DNA from: Liolophura sinensis
Lineage: Eukaryota > Mollusca > Polyplacophora > Chitonida > Chitonidae
DNA length: 64,000 bases
Reading direction: 5' to 3'
Assembly: GCF_032854445.1 (NCBI RefSeq)
Contig: NC_088297.1
Coordinates: forward strand, 5,891,991 to 5,955,990
Shown here: piece by piece, positions 59,290 through 64,000 of the stretch
Numbering within the stretch: the stretch's first letter is position 1
Layout: the number at the start of each line of letters is the position of its first letter
Program-made: the position numbers and the translations under genes
Notes under the pieces: generated by a model
What the model was told of the DNA's origin: nothing
The model's database searches: none
What the model saw: the letters and a program-made list of their open reading frames with translations, nothing else

Positions 59290-60784
59290 CTGAAACAAAG
59301 AAAGAGAGCAGAGTGTTAGCCATGTATTGGGTGGTTCATTCAATCATTCAGTCATCGATTAATACAGCTTAAAACATTGCTGATTAACTGATTAAGCGAC
59401 TGACTGACAACCGCAATGATACGGAAAAACAATGATTACACAGATGTACCCAATGATATACTGACTGCTTAAAAGTTAACTGACTGACTGGTTGGTTGAC
59501 TGATTAATTGACCAGTAATGAACTATTAAATTAATTTGAAATAACAAGTTTAAGCCCCAAACACTCAAGATATTTACTATATTTTAATCACACGAATTGT
59601 CAAGTTTCATCACATTTCAGCGGCAGTAACAGTCTTTCAGCTACCCTCAGCTTAACATATCCCGTCAGATATTTTGACCGTTTCGTAAGACAACTTATAA
59701 ATATTTTTGAAACTGTCCAGACAAAATCCTGAAACGGAACAAAACTATAGTGCTGAAATACAGAGGGTAACCCACAGGTGTATACACTACAGAAACATTT
59801 TGTACATCATGTAAACTTATCTATACAGATTAGTGTAAAAAATACTTATTTTAAGAAAAATCTACATTTTTGTTTTTATCCCTTTAACAGCGAAAATTCT
59901 GTTGGGCATTAACCTTAAACTCTCGAACAAAACGTTAATTTCCGTTGATTTGTTTTGCATAATTCAAGAACTGTTCAGCAATTACGATGCATAGGGTGAA
60001 TTAGCCGAAAGTAATTAATTTAAAGCATGTGGCCGTCATATACAGGTGGTCGCTATATAGAGGTTGTCGTTTTGAAGGGGGTTCCTGACACTGAAGGATT
60101 CAATACAGAAGGGGAACGCATAATGCTCGTTATAATTTAAGGCAAAAACAAGGCCTTTACGTTGAGAGTGAAATATCAGTGTATACGAGTCCAGATCTAG
60201 TGGATTTACTTCAAGACTATAATTGTAGCATAGTAAAATAAATAGCGCTGGTATAGAGGCCCTTGTGTTGAAATATGTATCCGTTTAAAAATAGCAGAAT
60301 ATTTCATAACGCTTTCACTTCTGAAACGTAGATGGACAAAGTGGGCTCGGCGTTATATAGTGTATACAGCTGTGGTAGATTGCACGAACTTGTCGTAGAC
60401 TAAGTTGATTGTAACTACCATGGTGACACATGTTAAAATCGTATGTTGCCATGGTAGTTTGGATAACTTAGCCTACAATCCCTTTGTGCAAGAGTGCAAG
60501 AGTAGTGTTGTCACATGCGACGGAGAAACGTGCAAAAGACGGACGCTTAAGCCGGTAAGGTGCTTGACGATTTTTGCTACATACATTTACACCCTTGCGC
60601 ACAACACACATGCATACTTTGAGTGTAAATAGAAAAAGAAGAAAATGAAATTTGGGAAGTACGAAGTGCAAAAGAATGACACAATAAACGGCAACAAAGG
60701 AAATACTACATGTGTCTACTGCATGTAAGGTAATGTTATATATCCTCAGAAAACAATACCACATTAAGACAATGTCTCTCGACA

Positions 60785-60832
60785 TACTAAACTATCTATC
60801 TATCTATCTGTCTATCTATCTATCTATCTATC
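60785..60832. repeat. (CTAT)n microsatellite
   Basis: About eleven tetranucleotide units with one CTGT. Confidence 0.95.
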
Positions 60833-62749
60833 AAATGTCACAAATAATCTATCACAGGTTTACATAGAACTAAACCTTGCAAGCAAAGGTAATCCCCTCA
60901 ATCGATTGATTTTATTCCAAACACGTGTGGGCATAAATTCATTTACAACTACGCAAACTGGCAAATCGAAAGGCGTTTTACAAAGACTTAGGCTAGTGGA
61001 GGCGACATGTAAGCGAAACGTTGATTGATGGTGTAATCTAGGTGAGGCACTGTTCAAATAACGTCAAGAGTGCAAGATGACCCCTTGTTAAAAAAAACAA
61101 TCGCCTCGGGTACACTGAAAACACACATTTTTTGTGAGGCGACAGTGCTCCGGTTTATGCAATAGATTTCTTTCGTCTTGACGGCCATTCACCGGAGAAT
61201 CTATACGGATATAACTTACAAGTCATAAACCACTTAGTAAAACAAGCTAATATTTACCAACAAACTAATCAAGACTTTGTTAGCCAGCACAATTAATGTA
61301 TTATCGAAAAACAAATACAGTAGAATCTAACATCGCACAACAATATTACCGGTATGCCTCAATTCCAGCTGGTTTTGAAATTACTTCAAATGTTTAAATG
61401 TGACGTAACTGTGGGTTATAGCTCAACAGATGAGACTCTAAGATAACTCTATATGGCTATAATACCGTCACCCTCAGTACAAGGCGAAGGTCAAAGGTTT
61501 ACGATAAGTAACTTACACATTAACGCAATTCAGTACGTCTTAAAACGTTTCAGATCTACATGTACATATTAGTATTTATGCTAACATCTCTGCATTACAT
61601 ACGCTCTTAACTGCTTTGAACACAGTACACTCCAAAAACTTTTCTCTGAAATTGACAGAATAGATTATTTTATATGTGACAGACCTGTTCTGTTGTTACA
61701 ACAGAACACTTTTGTTGGTGTAACGAACTATCATGGGCTATTAATAACATAATATAGTCATTTAATTCCATTTAAAAGCCTTTTAAAATAACAAGGACAA
61801 CGAATAGCCTACAACAGCATTATTCATTAGAATGGAAACGCCATTAAACAAACTACCACCACCACCCGCCACTAGCCTACAATATTCCCAAGAGACGCTA
61901 CCACACCATACGTCCTAAATTGAATGCACGTACCGATACTTCCGATAGTCATGCGCACTGAGATAAGCAAATTGTGGCTGGGTCAAATCCGTTTTTGTTG
62001 CTTGGAATAATATTTTTTTGGCTATTTTATTTCAGTCAGTTTCGCATACAATTTTTAAAACTAACAATAATAACAGATTGCATTTCCCTGCGTGCAGAAT
62101 TCAACGTTCCCGTAGTTCTCGCGAGTGTTGCAAGTCACGTTAGCGAACCTAACTACGTCAGCGCTTTGAACGTCATCCGAGTTATCAGTCCGCCTCTGAT
62201 ACGTTCCTATAAAACTATTTTACAATTCTCATTTAAAAGTCATCGCAAATTCTTATTTCTAGCTGTATTTGTTATTTTTTTTACATCTGATTATATTAAC
62301 GCGTTTACAGTTATCAGACGAAGCAGGCGGTGCTCTGCATTTCATAAGATTCGTCCGCCTTATCACTTATGGAGCTTGTCAACGTTTTGGGTGTGAGGGT
62401 AAATGTTTATTTTACAGCATGGAACTGTTTATGTCGTTATCACTCTGAGTCATCTGCATAAGGGGAGAACGTGATGAAATACATTTAGACTTGTAAAGGC
62501 TACCTTGGTTAACTCTCCCCCGTGTAGGAATGACATCAGGGTGTAAAGTTCAGTAAGAGATTTTCGCGCTCAAAGATAAACACAGACGTCTGGGCCACGT
62601 GGGCGGTTAAATAGAACTCGTACATTTTTGAAGACTACATGCATGTCAACGAGCTACATGTATACTTGATTACTCTATTAGACTAAATCATCTCGAGAAA
62701 TCTCACTCACGTGAGCACTGGATGTTTACCTAAATCTACCTTATAAAAC

Positions 62750-62950
62750 TTGTTTAGGTCCGCTGCCACTGCCTAGCCCCTGACCACAGACATCGCCTGT
62801 TCGAATCTAGTTCTATGCTAGTTTGGTTGAGGCCTTAAGTCAGGAGGTTTGTCAGATACCGCGTGAAGGGCGGTGGTTTACTCGGGCACTACTGTTTACA
62901 TCCGTAAACCTAACCTCTGTCATATAAGTGACAGTTCTGCAGGACCATCA
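62750..62950 (+). mobile_element. SINE-like copy, family C
   Basis: B-box-like gcctgttcgaatctagttct; then aagtcaggaggtttgtcaga, taccgcgtgaagggcggtgg, tttactcgggcactac, and tcatataagtgacagttct. The last block recalls the family A 3' end; the middle resembles the first unit of the 49-bp minisatellite at 1466. Confidence 0.6.
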
Positions 62951-64000
62951 CGAGTTCACAGTGATCCTTGTTCCTATATCTGATGTCGTACGGCACCACG
63001 CAAAATATTACATATAGGTGAAGACGAATAGACGTTAGGTTGCTGAACATATAACGCTTTCACGTTCTGAATCAAGGAAAGACAGCTCATGCACATTTTC
63101 TATACAACGACATATTATCGCAAAAATTTTGGCAATTACTGATTAAAAATGAACAAAACATAATGCACATAAAACAATGGAAACCACACACGGTCAGTAT
63201 AGTTAGTTTTTGTAATATTCAGAGCTTTGCCTTTCTGTCGTGTCGTAATCCAGATTTTCTCACGCCATCGGCGGTTTTGAGGTAAATATTTACGTTTGTT
63301 TTGAAATTAACCTTAAGCCTATTATACTGAACGTTCTTTTTTTCAGTGTTCTCCAATTATATGGAGATGTCTGATTCTCTACAGATAACTTTTTGTTCGT
63401 TCTACTGTAAGAAAACAAGTGGTCTTCGAACTAACATCAGACCGTGACTTCCACCCATAGCACCAAATGGCACAAAAAACATCGAAACAGACTGAAGCAT
63501 TAGGATGATAACAGCGGCTGCAAATGTGTGTTTTATGTCGGCAGCTGTCTCTCCAAGCAACTGACGTTCACTTAATACCTGTTGTTGAGTCGTCAGTTGC
63601 CTCAGGAGTAGGAATTGGGGGGAGAGAGAGGGCACTCTGGGATAGGACCCACCTGGAGTCGGGCCATCAGGGGCTGCGTAAGGTTGCAACGTGAGCCGGG
63701 GAAGTAACAACGTGTTTACGTCGTATGATCCAGTATCTACCTATGTAGACCTAAAATACTAAAACTAAACTACAAACTGCGTATTGTCCTTTCCTCGTTC
63801 TTCAACTGTAAATCAAGATGTGTAATTAAAGCACTCATTCCATGAAGTTTCATCGTTTGTAAACAGGGTTATATATTTTTCTGTGGTTTTAAACATAACT
63901 AAAGTGAATATATAACATACACCGTCAACGTCATCAAAGTCTAATTGTTTTAAACGGGTTTAAATATATTTTTAATTTTCCCAAAGTCGACCTAAAGTAG

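Larger units (their letters stand above)
59290..64000. other. Presumed Shaw 5' intron; no gene recognised
   Basis: No T1-domain exon found on the minus strand. Contains a (CTAT)n microsatellite at 60785-60832 and a SINE-like copy at about 62750-62950. Frames at 61974-62396 (plus) and 63402-63710 (minus) lack a recognisable domain. Confidence 0.5.

Noticed and set aside
61974-62396. 140-codon plus-strand hydrophobic frame
   Set aside because: AT-rich composition alone can give the Phe/Leu/Ile content; no motif, splice evidence or family match seen.
63402-63710. 102-codon minus-strand frame with a hydrophobic stretch, considered as an exon of Shaw or another gene
   Set aside because: It does not resemble the T1 domain, and I could not match it to a family; left as unproven.

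Overview
The window is animal nuclear DNA, most likely from a mollusc or another lophotrochozoan. The coding exons are short, separated by long AT-rich introns, and have GT/AG borders. Many copies of a tRNA-derived SINE are scattered on both strands; its core sequence is one I associate, from memory, with mollusc genomes. There are no operons, ribosome binding sites or CRISPR arrays, and I found no free-standing tRNA or rRNA gene.

Three protein-coding genes can be supported. (1) Plus strand, 2925-15251: most of a GMEB-like gene (glucocorticoid modulatory element-binding protein), a nuclear SAND-domain transcription regulator. Five exons are visible and the 5' part lies left of the window or is unrecognised. 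(2) Plus strand, 31231-36627: an MFSD4/NaGLT1-like major facilitator transporter in three exons, broken by about six single-base frameshifts. (3) Minus strand, 59289-45222: the Shaw (Kv3/KCNC) voltage-gated potassium channel. One 0.9-kb exon carries S1 to S6 and the pore, and three small C-terminal exons follow; the T1 exon must lie right of the window or is unrecognised. The genes have no evident functional link.

Most of the rest is repeat. Layout: 1-2115, two minisatellites (44 and 49 bp). 2925-15251, GMEB with introns holding arrays of 42, 15 and 23 bp; the 23-bp array is 3.3 kb long and has an internal higher-order duplication. 15765-16500, arrays of 30 and 22 bp. 16500-31200, no gene; SINEs, an 18-bp array, a 75-bp array, a 1.1-kb element with long terminal inverted repeats and a separate 0.56-kb inverted repeat. 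31231-36627, the transporter. 36628-45200, no gene; SINEs, arrays of 65, about 35, 22, 46 and 21 bp, a palindromic MITE and a 20-bp array of CRE sites. 45222-59289, Shaw. 59290-64000, no recognised gene; presumably Shaw intron 5' of the core exon.

Two points stand out. Single-base indels, without nonsense substitutions or splice-site losses, interrupt GMEB (two) and the transporter (about six). They are either residual long-read assembly errors or early decay. The visible Shaw C-terminal introns are all phase 1, two of the exons are multiples of three, and an in-frame stop lies just past the core-exon donor, so several C-terminal isoforms are possible.
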